NCBI RefSeq assembly: GCF_000439375.1
Contig: NZ_ATMI01000031.1
Span: 79,649 to 143,648 of the forward strand
Direction of reading: 5' to 3'
Origin: Tatumella saanichensis
GTDB lineage: Bacteria; Pseudomonadota; Gammaproteobacteria; Enterobacterales; Enterobacteriaceae
DNA: 64,000 nucleotides
Both the position numbers and the translations under genes were made by a program. Below the pieces are notes generated by a model, which saw nothing but the letters and a program-made list of their open reading frames with translations, ran no database searches and was not told where the DNA came from. Shown piece after piece: positions 52,195-62,042 of the stretch (its first letter is position 1; each line of letters opens with the position of its first letter).

Positions 52195-52226
52195 TCATCC
52201 CCCGTTGAATTGATTTCACGTATACT
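52192..52226 (+). promoter_or_regulatory. phoP promoter with candidate PhoP box
   Basis: TGTTCA and CGTTGA are separated by five bases (52192-52208), a match to the PhoP direct repeat (T/G)GTTTA-N5-(T/G)GTTTA. TATACT at 52221-52226 is a -10 element, twelve bases further on, the spacing of PhoP-activated promoters. This suggests positive autoregulation at low magnesium. Confidence 0.6.
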
Positions 52227-52259
52227 GACCGCAGAATATCTGTCTGTGGAGTTAGGGTT

Positions 52260-52931
52260 ATGCGTGTGCTGGTTATCGAAGACAATGCCTTATTACGTCA
52301 CCATTTAACGGTGCAGTTACGGGATATGGGCCATCAAGTTGATGCTGCCGAAGATGCCCGTGAGGCCGATTACTTTCTCAGTGAACACGACCCTGATGTC
52401 GCCCTGATCGATCTCGGCTTACCGGGAGAAGATGGTATGGCCCTGATCCGTCGCTGGCGTAGCCATGCTGTTAAGCAGCCAATCCTAGTACTGACTGCCC
52501 GTGAAGGCTGGCAAGCCAAGGTCGAGGCGCTGGAGGCCGGTGCCGATGACTATGTCACCAAACCTTTTCATATTGAAGAAGTGGCGGCCCGTTTACAGGC
52601 ATTGATGCGCCGTAATAGTGGCCATGCCTCGCAAACCATCGATATTGGCCCGTTCAGTGTCGATCTTTCGCGCAAAGAACTAACGGTTAATCAACAGCCG
52701 GTCAGGCTGACAGTATTCGAATATACCATTGTCGAAACCCTGATCCGTAACGCCAGTAAAGTGGTGAGTAAAGAGTCGCTGATGCTGCAACTCTATCCGG
52801 ATGCCGAATTGCGAGAAAGTCATACTATCGATGTACTGATGGGACGTCTGCGTAAAAAAATTCAGCAATTATATGATGCAGAAGTAATTATCACGGTCCG
52901 TGGTCAGGGTTACCGGTTTGACTGCCGATAA
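52260..52931 (+). CDS. phoP: Response regulator PhoP
   Basis: The 223-residue OmpR-type regulator has the phosphorylation site in [12 protein letters not shown], the conserved lysine in [11 protein letters not shown], and a C-terminal winged helix ending [10 protein letters not shown]. It controls genes for magnesium transport and for lipid A modification. The 3' end overlaps phoQ by 14 bases when the TTG start is used. Confidence 0.96.
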   Translation: MRVLVIEDNALLRHHLTVQLRDMGHQVDAAEDAREADYFLSEHDPDVALIDLGLPGEDGMALIRRWRSHAVKQPILVLTAREGWQAKVEALEAGADDYVTKPFHIEEVAARLQALMRRNSGHASQTIDIGPFSVDLSRKELTVNQQPVRLTVFEYTIVETLIRNASKVVSKESLMLQLYPDAELRESHTIDVLMGRLRKKIQQLYDAEVIITVRGQGYRFDCR

Positions 52932-54372
52932 TTCACGCCGCCCATTTTTACGTGGCCCGATGTCACTGCGCGGCCGTTTTCTGTTAGCCGCTTCGGTGTT
53001 GGTGCTGTTTCTGTCGCTGTCATACGGTGGTGTCGCGGTGATCGGCTATGCTATCGGCTTCGATAACAACACCTATCGCGTGCTGCGTGGCGAAAGTAAC
53101 CTGTTTTTCACCCTCGCCCAGTGGCAGGACAACAAACTAACTATTGCCGAGCCAGAGCGTATCAAGCTCAACTTCCCGACGCTGGTGTTTATCTACGATG
53201 AACACGGTCGTCTGCTGTGGCAACAGCGGGATGTGCCAGAAATTCGCTCCCGCATCCGCCCCGGCTGGCTAATGAAAAATGACTTCTATGAAATAGACAC
53301 CAGTAACCGTATCAGCCAAGAGGCGATAGGCAATAACCGCGAAGCACAACGTAAAATTAGGGAATTGGACAGCGACGATACCTTTACCCACTCGGTAGCC
53401 GTCAGCCGCTATGATGCCACGCCGACCCTGCCCGCCCTGACTATCGTCGTGGTGGACTCGATCCCGCAGGAATTGCAGCACAGTGATGTGGTGTGGATGT
53501 GGTTTAGCTATGTGCTGGCCGCCAACCTGCTACTGGTGATCCCATTACTCTGGCTAGCGGCCCGTTGGAGCTTGAAACCGATTGGTCACTTGGCCTCGCA
53601 AATACACCAGTTGGAGACCAACCAGCGTGACAGTCTCGATCCGACGCCACCGCAGGAGCTGCGCAGTCTAGTGCGAAACCTTAACCTGTTGTTGAATAAT
53701 GAACGTCAGCGCGGTATTCGTTCGCACAACACTCTCTCCGACCTGACCCATAGCCTGAAAACCCCGCTGGCGGTGTTACAGAGTACCTTGCGCTCATTAC
53801 GAGGTGCCTCCGCCACCCGTTTTGAGGAGGCTGAACCGGTGATGTTGGAGCAGATCAGTCGTATCTCCCAGCAGATCGGCTACTACCTGCACCGCGCCAG
53901 TCTGCAGGCGGATCACAACCCGCTGCAACGGGATCTGCACTCCGTACCGGCACTGTCGGACAGCCTCTGCTCGGCACTGAATAAAGTTTACCACCTGAAA
54001 GGGGTTGATCTACGGCTGGACATTTCACCGGAGATCACCTTCTGCGGTGATCAGAATGACTTTATGGAAGTGATGGGCAACGTGCTGGATAACGCCTGTA
54101 AATATTGCCTAGAGTTTATCGAGATCACCGCGCGGCAAACGGATCATGCCTTGCATCTGTATATTGATGATGACGGCCCTGGGATCCCCGACAGTAAACG
54201 TGATTTGATTTTCCAGCGCGGTCAGCGGGCGGATACCCTGCGCCCCGGCCAGGGGATCGGCCTGGCGGTCGCACGGGAGATCGTCGATCGGTATCAAGGT
54301 GAAATCATTATCGGTGCCAGCCATTTGGGTGGGACGCGGATGGAAGTGATTTTTCGCGAGCAGCAACTTTAA
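52918..54372 (+). CDS. phoQ: Sensor kinase PhoQ
   Basis: The product (484 residues from the TTG at 52918) has an N-terminal membrane segment ([20 protein letters not shown]), a periplasmic sensor domain, a second membrane segment ([18 protein letters not shown]), the H box [15 protein letters not shown] and the ATP lid with [10 protein letters not shown] and [12 protein letters not shown]. The TTG start gives an N-terminus as long as in E. coli PhoQ; ATG 52960 is the alternative. The acidic patch that binds divalent cations (EDDDDAE in E. coli) is shorter here (around ELDSDDTF). Confidence 0.94.
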   Translation: MTADNSRRPFLRGPMSLRGRFLLAASVLVLFLSLSYGGVAVIGYAIGFDNNTYRVLRGESNLFFTLAQWQDNKLTIAEPERIKLNFPTLVFIYDEHGRLLWQQRDVPEIRSRIRPGWLMKNDFYEIDTSNRISQEAIGNNREAQRKIRELDSDDTFTHSVAVSRYDATPTLPALTIVVVDSIPQELQHSDVVWMWFSYVLAANLLLVIPLLWLAARWSLKPIGHLASQIHQLETNQRDSLDPTPPQELRSLVRNLNLLLNNERQRGIRSHNTLSDLTHSLKTPLAVLQSTLRSLRGASATRFEEAEPVMLEQISRISQQIGYYLHRASLQADHNPLQRDLHSVPALSDSLCSALNKVYHLKGVDLRLDISPEITFCGDQNDFMEVMGNVLDNACKYCLEFIEITARQTDHALHLYIDDDGPGIPDSKRDLIFQRGQRADTLRPGQGIGLAVAREIVDRYQGEIIIGASHLGGTRMEVIFREQQL

Positions 54373-54441
54373 ATTGCTCAGACGTGAGGCGCTACAGACT
54401 GATATACTGGCGCCATCATTTGCGTACTACCGAAGGTGTCT

Positions 54442-55569
54442 ATGGACTATCAGCTTTCCCTCAACTGGCCGGAGTTTCTGGCCACTTACTGGCAGAAAAA
54501 GCCGCTGGTGATCAAACAGGGTTTTCTCGGCTTTACTGACCCGATCACCCCGGATGAACTGGCCGGTCTGGCGATGGAGAATGAAACCGACAGCCGCCTG
54601 GTCAGTCAGCAACAGGATAAATGGCAGGTCAGCCACGGACCCTTCGAGAGTTTTGATCACCTTGGCGAAACTCACTGGTCGTTGCTAGTGCAGGCCGTTG
54701 ACCATTGGCATGCTCCCTCTGCCGCACTGATGCAGCCATTCCGTGCCCTATCAGACTGGCGTATGGATGACCTAATGGTTTCCTTCTCGGTGCCGGGCGG
54801 CGGTGTCGGCCCGCACCTCGATCAGTATGATGTATTCATTATTCAAGGTAGTGGTCGTCGTCGCTGGCGGGTCGGCAACAATCTGCCGGTAAAACAGCAT
54901 TGCCCGCATCCAGATCTGCTACAGGTCGAGCCGTTTGAGGCGATCATTGATGAAGTGCTGGAGCCTGGCGATATCCTCTATATTCCGCCAGGGTTCCCGC
55001 ATGAAGGATATTCGTTGGAAAATACCCTTAACTATTCAGTGGGGTTCCGTGCACCATCCGGTAAAGAGCTGCTTAGTAGCTTTGCCGACTATATGCTGGC
55101 CAACGAGCTAGGTACCCATCGTTATGCCGATCCGGACCTGCCATTGCGCCAACAGCCATCACAGATCCTGCCCCAAGAGACCGATCGTATTCGCGGCATG
55201 ATGCTTTCGCTTATCCAAGAACCGGCATCGTTTAATCAGTGGTTCGGTGAATTTATCTCTCAATCACGCCACGAACTGGATGTCGCCCCGCCGGAACCCC
55301 CTTATCAGCCGGAGGAAATCCTCGATGCACTGCGTGAAGGTGCACCGCTAAACCGCCTCGGAGGCCTACGGGTGCTGCAGTGTGGTGACGCCGTGTTTAT
55401 TAATGGCGAAAGTTTTAGCTCCGCTTGGCCGCAGGCCTTATTGGCCTTAGCCAATAACAGTGAACTGTCAGCGGATGATTTTGGTGATGCCCTGCAAGAC
55501 CCCGCGTTCCTCAGTCAACTGACCGGTTTGGTCAACAGTGGCTACTGGTACTTCGCCGACGAAGAGTAA
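54442..55569 (+). CDS. roxA: Ribosomal protein uL16 arginine 3-hydroxylase (JmjC)
   Basis: The 375-residue 2-oxoglutarate/Fe(II) oxygenase has the HxD motif in GGGVGPHLDQYDVFI and the second histidine in PPGFPHEGYSLEN. Known RoxA (YcfD) hydroxylates Arg81 of uL16. The ATG at 54442 is preceded by GAAGG. Position after phoQ is as in E. coli. Confidence 0.94.
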   Translation: MDYQLSLNWPEFLATYWQKKPLVIKQGFLGFTDPITPDELAGLAMENETDSRLVSQQQDKWQVSHGPFESFDHLGETHWSLLVQAVDHWHAPSAALMQPFRALSDWRMDDLMVSFSVPGGGVGPHLDQYDVFIIQGSGRRRWRVGNNLPVKQHCPHPDLLQVEPFEAIIDEVLEPGDILYIPPGFPHEGYSLENTLNYSVGFRAPSGKELLSSFADYMLANELGTHRYADPDLPLRQQPSQILPQETDRIRGMMLSLIQEPASFNQWFGEFISQSRHELDVAPPEPPYQPEEILDALREGAPLNRLGGLRVLQCGDAVFINGESFSSAWPQALLALANNSELSADDFGDALQDPAFLSQLTGLVNSGYWYFADEE

Positions 55570-55654
55570 CTCACCGTGCTGCCGCCTACTAACCTGGGCG
55601 GCACATTGTATAAGCTGCCCCTACTTGCCCCACACGCAGCCTTAAAGCTGACCT

Positions 55655-56839
55655 TTACACCACCCGGGTTACCGAACTTTGGCCCATCGCCAACGTCGCT
55701 AGGGCAATCACCACCTCGACACTTTGCGCCATCACTTGTAGTGAGACAAATTCTTCGTTAGACGGAGCATTGAACGCACCGGTAAACAGGCGTGGACAAG
55801 GTAAGCCCTGCAGGTGAGACATTGTCTCTGCTGGCTGGGGATTTAGCGCCGCCAAAGGTCGGCTGATGCCACATTGCCGCAAAGCTTCCTCTGCCAATGC
55901 GGCCAATAGTGGCTGAGCAGCCAATTGATCCCGCATATTAAGGCCGATTTGTCTCAATCCGACGTTGACGCTGACCCGCTGCGGATAACGCTGCTGCATC
56001 TGGTCGGCAATCTGTTGCAATAGATGCTGACGCTGCACAAATTTTTGGTCATCAACATCACACAACTGATAGTGCAGTTCGGCACGAGTCTGACTACTTT
56101 TCATCGACTGAAGATGCCAGAACCCCTGCTGCCCATCGAGGAGGCCGGATTTCTGTTTTAGCGGCAGTGCTTGATGAAATTCCCAAGCCAGTTCACAGGC
56201 GTTGTGTTTGGCAATGTCTTGACCCACCGCCCGCGCCTGGCTGCTGATTTTAATCCGAGCCTCGGCAGCGTTAACACTTTCGACCATCACACCCCACTGG
56301 TCACTGCCCTGCAATAGATAGCTGAGGTCGGCTCCAAACCCCTGAAGATCAAAGGCACCTTCTCTGGTTTGGACATCGCTGAGAAAAGCCAGCCGCAACG
56401 GGCCATGGGGTCGAGAGATGAGGGTCTGCAAGGCGGTCAGAAGTACCGCAAGCCCAGCGTTGCTATCCACGCCAAGGGGCACTTCACCATCGGTGGTCAA
56501 TAGTCCATGCCCATGCAACTGATGCAGCACCGGCACTTCTACCGGCGACAACACCCGTTCTCCCCGTCCAAGGGCAATGTCGCCGCCACGGTAGTTTTCT
56601 ACCAACTGTGGATGCCGTGTAGGACCGCGATCACCTCTGCTGTCCAAGACGGCAATTAGCCCGACGATGGGTGCTTCACCTTGGTTATTAGCCTTCAGGG
56701 TCGCGGTCAAGTTGCCATATTGGTCCGTGAGAATGGCCGTGCATCCCAACGCCGTTAATTCTTCGGTGAGACAAGCTAGCCGTTGTTTATGCGATCCGAT
56801 CTGCAGATACTCTAAAAATCTTTCAGTTAACGGTTCCAT
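55655..56839 (-). CDS. PepT-like M20 protein without metal ligands
   Basis: The 394-residue product clearly derives from peptidase T: ENYRGGDIALGRGERVLSPV and PVLHQLHGHGLLTTDGEVPL match PepT, as do GLPCPRLFTGAF and the final EFVSLQVMAQSVEVVI. But the catalytic parts are changed: the first histidine site reads IAVLDSRG (PepT SHVDTS), the glutamate pair site reads SDVQTREG (PepT PDEEVG), the next aspartate site lacks VDGG, and the last histidine site reads NAPSNEEF (PepT NYHGKHEF). The metal centre is therefore lost, while the frame is intact over full length. AAGGAG before the ATG at 56839 fixes the start. It is at the pepT position between roxA and potA. Confidence 0.8.
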   Translation of the reverse strand: MEPLTERFLEYLQIGSHKQRLACLTEELTALGCTAILTDQYGNLTATLKANNQGEAPIVGLIAVLDSRGDRGPTRHPQLVENYRGGDIALGRGERVLSPVEVPVLHQLHGHGLLTTDGEVPLGVDSNAGLAVLLTALQTLISRPHGPLRLAFLSDVQTREGAFDLQGFGADLSYLLQGSDQWGVMVESVNAAEARIKISSQARAVGQDIAKHNACELAWEFHQALPLKQKSGLLDGQQGFWHLQSMKSSQTRAELHYQLCDVDDQKFVQRQHLLQQIADQMQQRYPQRVSVNVGLRQIGLNMRDQLAAQPLLAALAEEALRQCGISRPLAALNPQPAETMSHLQGLPCPRLFTGAFNAPSNEEFVSLQVMAQSVEVVIALATLAMGQSSVTRVV

Positions 56840-57096
56840 CTGACGCTCCTTAGTCAACACCTGACCATTATTGCCCTGCCTGGCAGGGCAGATCTTGTTC
56901 GAGGTCATAAAGCTGTCCAGTGAGACGCACAGCATCCCAGAAATACTCGGCAGTGAGTGCAACCGCAGAAATTCCGGAAGACTCGGTAAAGCACGGCTGT
57001 TTCTCTGGCAATCAGAGATAATTCAGGTATCATCCCGCGCTTACTTGTAGCACGCCGCCAGCGGTGGCGTTGCTATTCGGCCCTCATTTCAACTGA

Positions 57097-58221
57097 GTGA
57101 CTAAAATGACGCAAACACGCGCGCAACAAGCGCTGGTTACGCTTTCTGGCATCAGTAAAGCTTTTGACGGTAAGTCGGTGATCGCTGACTTCGACCTGAC
57201 CATCGGTAACGGCGAGTTTATTACTCTGCTGGGCCCTTCTGGCTGTGGTAAAACCACCATTCTGCGGTTAATCGCCGGTCTTGAGACCGCCGACCAGGGT
57301 ACCCTCACCCTGGATAATGAGGACATCACTCAGCTGCCGGCAGAAAAACGCCATATCAATACTGTCTTCCAGAGTTACGCGCTGTTTCCGCACATGAGTG
57401 TGTTTGATAACGTGGCGTTTGGTCTTCGTATGCAGAAGACCCCAGCCGCCGAGATCACACCGCGGGTGAATGAAGCCTTAGCGATGGTGCGTTTACAGGA
57501 TTTCGCTGACCGCCGCCCTTCTCAATTGTCTGGCGGGCAACAGCAACGGGTGGCTATCGCTCGGGCGGTGGTTAATCGTCCACGGGTATTGTTGCTCGAT
57601 GAATCACTGTCGGCACTGGACTACAAGTTGCGTAAGCAAATGCAAAATGAGTTGAAGGCACTGCAACGCAAATTGGGGATCACCTTTATCTTTGTCACCC
57701 ACGACCAAGAAGAAGCGCTGACCATGTCTGACCGTATCGTGGTACTGCGCGACGGTAAGATCGAACAAGACGGTTCCCCGCGGGCCATCTACGAAGACCC
57801 CGCTAACCTGTTTGTGGCTCGCTTTATCGGCGAGATAAACCTGTTTGATGCGGTAGTCACCGCCTGCGGTGAAACAGGTGATACCCAAGTGATGATCCGC
57901 GGTCGTCACTACCAAGTACAGTGTCCGTTCCCGGTCAACGTCGGCGATGCCGTGCATGTGCTGCTCCGTCCGGAAGACTTGCGTATTGACGAAGCGGCCA
58001 GTGAAGATGGTGCTCAAGGGCTGACCGGCTACATCCGCGAACGTAACTACAAGGGCAGTACCTTGGAGTCGGTGGTGGAGTTGGACGACGGTCAGACGGT
58101 TACCGTGAGTGAATTCTTCAATGAGGATGATCCCGATTTCGATTATCTACTAAATCAGAAAGTGACCGTAAGCTGGGTCGATCACTGGGAGGTTGTACTG
58201 CCCTATGAAGCTGATGCGTAA
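57097..58221 (+). CDS. potA: Spermidine/putrescine import ATP-binding protein
   Basis: The 374-residue ATPase has Walker [16 protein letters not shown], the signature [14 protein letters not shown] and Walker [18 protein letters not shown], followed by the C-terminal TOBE part ([12 protein letters not shown]). A GTG at 57097 or the ATG at 57106 can be the start. potB overlaps the end by 17 bases. Confidence 0.96.
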   Translation: MTKMTQTRAQQALVTLSGISKAFDGKSVIADFDLTIGNGEFITLLGPSGCGKTTILRLIAGLETADQGTLTLDNEDITQLPAEKRHINTVFQSYALFPHMSVFDNVAFGLRMQKTPAAEITPRVNEALAMVRLQDFADRRPSQLSGGQQQRVAIARAVVNRPRVLLLDESLSALDYKLRKQMQNELKALQRKLGITFIFVTHDQEEALTMSDRIVVLRDGKIEQDGSPRAIYEDPANLFVARFIGEINLFDAVVTACGETGDTQVMIRGRHYQVQCPFPVNVGDAVHVLLRPEDLRIDEAASEDGAQGLTGYIRERNYKGSTLESVVELDDGQTVTVSEFFNEDDPDFDYLLNQKVTVSWVDHWEVVLPYEADA

Positions 58222-59071
58222 CCGCTTCCAGACCCTGGTGGTCGGAGTGATCACCGCCTGGCTGGTATTATTTGTGCTGGCACCCAACCTGCTGATCATC
58301 GCCGCCAGTGTTCTGACGCGCGATGATAATCACTTTATTCGTGCGGTCTTTACCCTGAATAATTATCATCGGCTGACAGACCCGCTGTATATCGATGTGC
58401 TGCTGCATTCGTTGAATATGGCGTTTATTGCCACCGTCGCCTGCCTTTTGCTCGGCTACCCGTTTGCCTGGGGACTCAGCAGCCTACCGGCGCGATGTCG
58501 GCCAATTATGCTGTTTTTGTTGATCCTGCCCTTCTGGACGAACTCGCTGATCCGCATCTACGCGCTGAAAATCTTCCTCAGTGTCCGCGGCTGGCTGAAC
58601 AGTGGATTATTATGGGCGGGCATTATCGACCATCCACTGAGGATCATGTATACCCCGCAAGCGGTGATCCTCGGATTGGTGTATATTTTGCTGCCTTTTA
58701 TGGTGATGCCGCTTTACTCCAGTTTAGAAAAGCTGGATAAACCTTGCTTGGAGGCGGCACGGGATTTGGGAGCGGGTCGTTTACAAACCTTTATGCGGAT
58801 TATTTTGCCGCTGACCATGCCCGGTATCATTGCCGGTTCGTTACTGGTGTTTATCCCCGCCATGGGAATGTTCTATGTCTCTGACTTGATGGGTGGTGCA
58901 AAAAATCTGCTGATCGGTAATGTGATCAAAACCCAGTTCCTGACGTTGCGTGACTGGCCATTTGGCGCGGCAACCAGCGTGATTATGACCATGCTGATGG
59001 GCCTGATGCTACTGCTCTACTGGCGCTCGGCTCGGGTGATGAATAAGAAAATAATAGGGATCGGCCGCTGA
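58205..59071 (+). CDS. potB: Spermidine/putrescine permease PotB
   Basis: The 288-residue membrane protein has six hydrophobic segments and the ABC-permease EAA loop ([19 protein letters not shown]). It starts at the ATG at 58205 inside the end of potA. Downstream, in place of potC, two hairpins and a methyltransferase gene follow. Confidence 0.95.
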   Translation: MKLMRNRFQTLVVGVITAWLVLFVLAPNLLIIAASVLTRDDNHFIRAVFTLNNYHRLTDPLYIDVLLHSLNMAFIATVACLLLGYPFAWGLSSLPARCRPIMLFLLILPFWTNSLIRIYALKIFLSVRGWLNSGLLWAGIIDHPLRIMYTPQAVILGLVYILLPFMVMPLYSSLEKLDKPCLEAARDLGAGRLQTFMRIILPLTMPGIIAGSLLVFIPAMGMFYVSDLMGGAKNLLIGNVIKTQFLTLRDWPFGAATSVIMTMLMGLMLLLYWRSARVMNKKIIGIGR

Positions 59072-59082
59072 CGCTGATAATA

Positions 59083-59160
59083 TAAGCGGGCTTGTGGTAG
59101 CCAGGGTTGACCACAACCCGCTTAAGCGTGGAGGACGGAAACCTCTTTCCGTCGCATAAT
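59083..59160 (+). promoter_or_regulatory. Two strong hairpins between potB and the inserted gene
   Basis: First, TAAGCGGG-C-TTGTGGT pairs with ACCACAA-CCCGCTTA (about 15 base pairs). Second, GACGGAAA pairs with TTTCCGTC around CCTC. They could end or attenuate transcription after potB, or protect the mRNA 3' end. There is no T run, so simple termination is uncertain. Confidence 0.5.
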
Positions 59161-59176
59161 CACAGGGAGTGATCCT

Positions 59177-59848
59177 ATGCCATGCACGCACAATCCCAGC
59201 CACTACCAGTCCTTAGCCCTGCGCCTGAGTGACCGGTGGCAACGTCAGATTATCCAGCGCTTTTTCTGGCGCTGTCCGGCGCTGCCGGTCCGTTTAAACT
59301 TTTATCGCCAACATCTCTCCCCCCGCCATCTGGATATCTGCCCCGGTAACGGTTTCTATCCAAAGCACTGTATGACTGTCCGTCAGCTTAGTCTGCTGGA
59401 TACTGATCCACTGCGACTACAACTGGCGCGGCGTTCCATTGGTCCGGCGCGCATCGATCAGCTGATTGAACATGACCTCCGTCAGCCGCTACCGGCTGCA
59501 CTACATCAACGATTTGAGTCCGTGTCACTGTTTGATGTGCTGCATCAGTTGCCGACGGATCATGAGGGCGTCATCAGGCTGCTAACGGATGTCAGCCGCC
59601 TCTTGACCTCACACGGCGGGATCTATGGTACCCTTATCAGTCCCGACCCAGCAGATCACCGGTTTGCAGGTCGCTGGCTACTGGATAGGCAGAAACGGCG
59701 TGGGCGCTTTAGCTCTTTCTGCCCCACCGAGGCACAGCTTGCTGAACAGTTGAAGCGGTTATTCCAGCAGGTGACCCTGACCCGCTGCGGTGGCGTCATT
59801 CTGTTTTCAGCCGCTTGTCCTTGGGCTTGTGAGCGTACCGACCGGTAG
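59177..59848 (+). CDS. Methyltransferase-like protein inserted in the pot operon
   Basis: The 223-residue product resembles a class I SAM methyltransferase: HLDICPGNGFYPKHCM (motif I-like), LSLLDTDPLRLQLARRS (acidic end of strand two) and SVSLFDVLHQLPTDHEGVIR, then RLLTSHGGIYGTLIS. GGGAGTGATCCT precedes the ATG. In E. coli potB and potC are adjacent, so this gene is an insertion of about 1 kb into the operon. It has cysteines in odd places, and motif I has CPGNG instead of GxGxG, so activity is uncertain. A role in polyamine metabolism cannot be inferred from sequence. Confidence 0.65.
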   Translation: MPCTHNPSHYQSLALRLSDRWQRQIIQRFFWRCPALPVRLNFYRQHLSPRHLDICPGNGFYPKHCMTVRQLSLLDTDPLRLQLARRSIGPARIDQLIEHDLRQPLPAALHQRFESVSLFDVLHQLPTDHEGVIRLLTDVSRLLTSHGGIYGTLISPDPADHRFAGRWLLDRQKRRGRFSSFCPTEAQLAEQLKRLFQQVTLTRCGGVILFSAACPWACERTDR

Positions 59849-59886
59849 CCTCCAGCAAAGGGGGGCCGCTCTTACCGCGTCAGATT

Positions 59887-59917
59887 CGTGCTTTGCGCTA
59901 AAATCATGTAGAATGCG
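59887..59917 (+). promoter_or_regulatory. Candidate promoter for potCD
   Basis: TTCGTG and TAGAAT are spaced 18 bases apart, followed by a GC-rich discriminator GCGCGGCC. It would allow expression of potC and potD independently of potAB after the insertion upstream. Confidence 0.45.
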
Positions 59918-60046
59918 CGGCCTTATTCCACAGATGCACTGTATCAAGGCAGGTGAGGCAAATACACGAGTGGTCAACAATATCTTACTATCCGGGCACT
60001 GCGCCCAACGTCAACCGGCACCTGATTTTCTACGGGGGGCGCTGAC

Positions 60047-60817
60047 ATGCTAATTCGTTGGTTACGCAATGGCTTTATGTCGGTGATCTATGCCTGGTTT
60101 TACATTCCCATCGGCATTCTTGTCATCAATTCCTTTAACCAGTCACGTTTTGGTATTGAGTGGCAGGGCTGGACCACCCGCTGGTATCATATTCTGCTGA
60201 ATAACGACAGCCTGCTACAGGCCGCCCAACATTCGTTATTACTTGGGGTGATCTCCGCCACCTGTGCCACCCTGCTCGGCAGTCTCACCGCCGTCGCACT
60301 CTACCATTATCGTTTCCGCGGTAAACCACTAGTCAATGGCATGCTGTTCGTGGTGATGATGTCGCCGGATATTGTGATGGCCATTTCCATGCTAGTACTG
60401 TTTATGCTGCTGGGGATTTCTCTGGGCTTCTGGACGCTGCTGATCGCCCACATCACTTTCTGTCTGCCATTTGTGGTGATCACCGTGTTCTCGCGGTTAC
60501 AGGGCTTCGATCTGCGTATGCTAGAAGCGGCCAAAGACCTGGGAGCCAATGAACTGACGACCCTGCGGCGTATCATCGTGCCGCTGGCGTTACCGGCTAT
60601 CGCCGCTGGCTGGCTACTGAGCTTTACCCTGTCGATGGATGATGTGGTGGTGTCCTCGTTTGTCACCGGACCGACTTTTGAGATCCTGCCATTGAAAATC
60701 TATTCGATGGTCAAAGTCGGTGTTTCACCGGAAGTGAATGCCTTAGCCACATTGCTTCTCTGCTTATCGCTGGTTATGGTTGCCTGCAGCCAATGGCTGA
60801 CTCGTGAAAAAAAATAA
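60047..60817 (+). CDS. potC: Spermidine/putrescine permease PotC
   Basis: The 256-residue permease has six hydrophobic segments and the EAA loop (LEAAKDLGANELTTLRRII). It starts at the ATG at 60047 with GGGGGGCGC upstream. It lies 18 bases before potD, and 198 bases after the inserted methyltransferase gene. Confidence 0.95.
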   Translation: MLIRWLRNGFMSVIYAWFYIPIGILVINSFNQSRFGIEWQGWTTRWYHILLNNDSLLQAAQHSLLLGVISATCATLLGSLTAVALYHYRFRGKPLVNGMLFVVMMSPDIVMAISMLVLFMLLGISLGFWTLLIAHITFCLPFVVITVFSRLQGFDLRMLEAAKDLGANELTTLRRIIVPLALPAIAAGWLLSFTLSMDDVVVSSFVTGPTFEILPLKIYSMVKVGVSPEVNALATLLLCLSLVMVACSQWLTREKK

Positions 60818-60835
60818 TTATCCCCGGAGCCTGTA

Positions 60836-61879
60836 ATGAAAAAATTGTCCTTACTTCTGGTGGCGCTGACCACAGCATTTAGCCTTTCTACGGCCCAGGC
60901 CGATGACAGTAAAACGCTGTATTTCTACAACTGGACCGAGTATGTGCCCGACGGGCTGCTGGAGCAGTTTACCAAAGAGACCGGTATCAAAGTCATTTAC
61001 TCAACCTATGAGTCGAATGAGAGCATGTATGCCAAGCTGAAAACCTGGAAAGACGGTGCCTACGATCTGGTGGTGCCTTCTTCCTACTACGTGGCAAAAA
61101 TGCGTAAAGAGGGGATGCTGGCGAAAATTGATAAGTCACAGTTGCCCAACTTCAAAAATCTTGATCCGGCGCTGCTGAATAAACCCTTCGACCCAAATAA
61201 TGACTATTCGATCCCTTATATCTGGGGCGCGACGGCAATTGGGGTTAATACCGATGCCATTGACCCAAAAACTGTGACCAGTTGGGCGGATCTGTGGAAC
61301 CCGAAATACCGACAAAGCCTGCTACTGACTGATGATGCCCGAGAAGTCTTCCAGATAGCCCTGCGCAAACTGGGTTACTCCGGCAATACTCAAGATCCGA
61401 AGCAGATTGAAGCCGCCTATCAGCAGTTACGTCAACTGATGCCGAATGTCTTGGCGTTTAACTCGGATAACCCGGGTAATCCTTTTATGGAAGGGGAAGT
61501 CAATCTGGGCATGATCTGGAACGGCTCCGCCTATGTTGCCCGCCAAGCAGGCACGCCTTTACAGATGATTTGGCCGAAGGAAGGCGGTATTTTCTGGATG
61601 GATAACCTGTCGATCCCTGCCAACGCTAAAAACAAAGCCGGAGCCCTTAAACTGATAAACTTCCTGCTGCGTCCAGATATTGCCGCACAGGTCGCGAAGA
61701 CCATCGGTTATCCGACCCCTAATTTAGCAGCCCGTAAATTACTACCGCCAGCAATGGCTAATGACCCGTCCCTTTACCCACCCGCTAGTGTATTACAGGC
61801 CGGTGAGTGGCAGGATGATGTCGGTGATGCCAGCCGTCTTTACGAGACCCTGTATCAGAAACTGAAAGCTGGCGAGTAA
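60836..61879 (+). CDS. potD: Spermidine/putrescine-binding protein PotD
   Basis: The 347-residue periplasmic protein has a signal peptide (KKLSLLLVALTTAFSLSTAQA) and the binding-protein body starting with DDSKTLYFYNWTEYVPDGLL. It delivers polyamines to PotABC. It is the last gene of the operon, followed by a strong terminator. Confidence 0.96.
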   Translation: MKKLSLLLVALTTAFSLSTAQADDSKTLYFYNWTEYVPDGLLEQFTKETGIKVIYSTYESNESMYAKLKTWKDGAYDLVVPSSYYVAKMRKEGMLAKIDKSQLPNFKNLDPALLNKPFDPNNDYSIPYIWGATAIGVNTDAIDPKTVTSWADLWNPKYRQSLLLTDDAREVFQIALRKLGYSGNTQDPKQIEAAYQQLRQLMPNVLAFNSDNPGNPFMEGEVNLGMIWNGSAYVARQAGTPLQMIWPKEGGIFWMDNLSIPANAKNKAGALKLINFLLRPDIAAQVAKTIGYPTPNLAARKLLPPAMANDPSLYPPASVLQAGEWQDDVGDASRLYETLYQKLKAGE

Positions 61880-61896
61880 TCGCCCCTATCAGTCTA

Positions 61897-61934
61897 GCCC
61901 CCCTGAATGCCAGCGTTTAGGGGGGCATTTTTTT
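61897..61934 (+). terminator. Rho-independent terminator after potD
   Basis: GCCCCCCT and AGGGGGGC pair perfectly, and A plus seven T follow. Confidence 0.9.
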
Positions 61935-62013
61935 GGGTGCTAAGGGGTCGCTAGGCATTAAGCGGGGAAAATCAGCAAGGTAACAGCGGCCAACAAAACG
62001 TGACCAGAGCAAA

Positions 62014-62036
62014 GACCCGGCGGCTCGCGCCGGGTC
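62014..62036 (-). terminator. Hairpin after cobB
   Basis: GACCCGGCG and CGCCGGGTC form a perfect nine-base stem with a five-base loop; only three T follow on the minus strand. It lies just downstream of the cobB stop and may serve both strands. Confidence 0.6.
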
Positions 62037-62042
62037 GATGGG

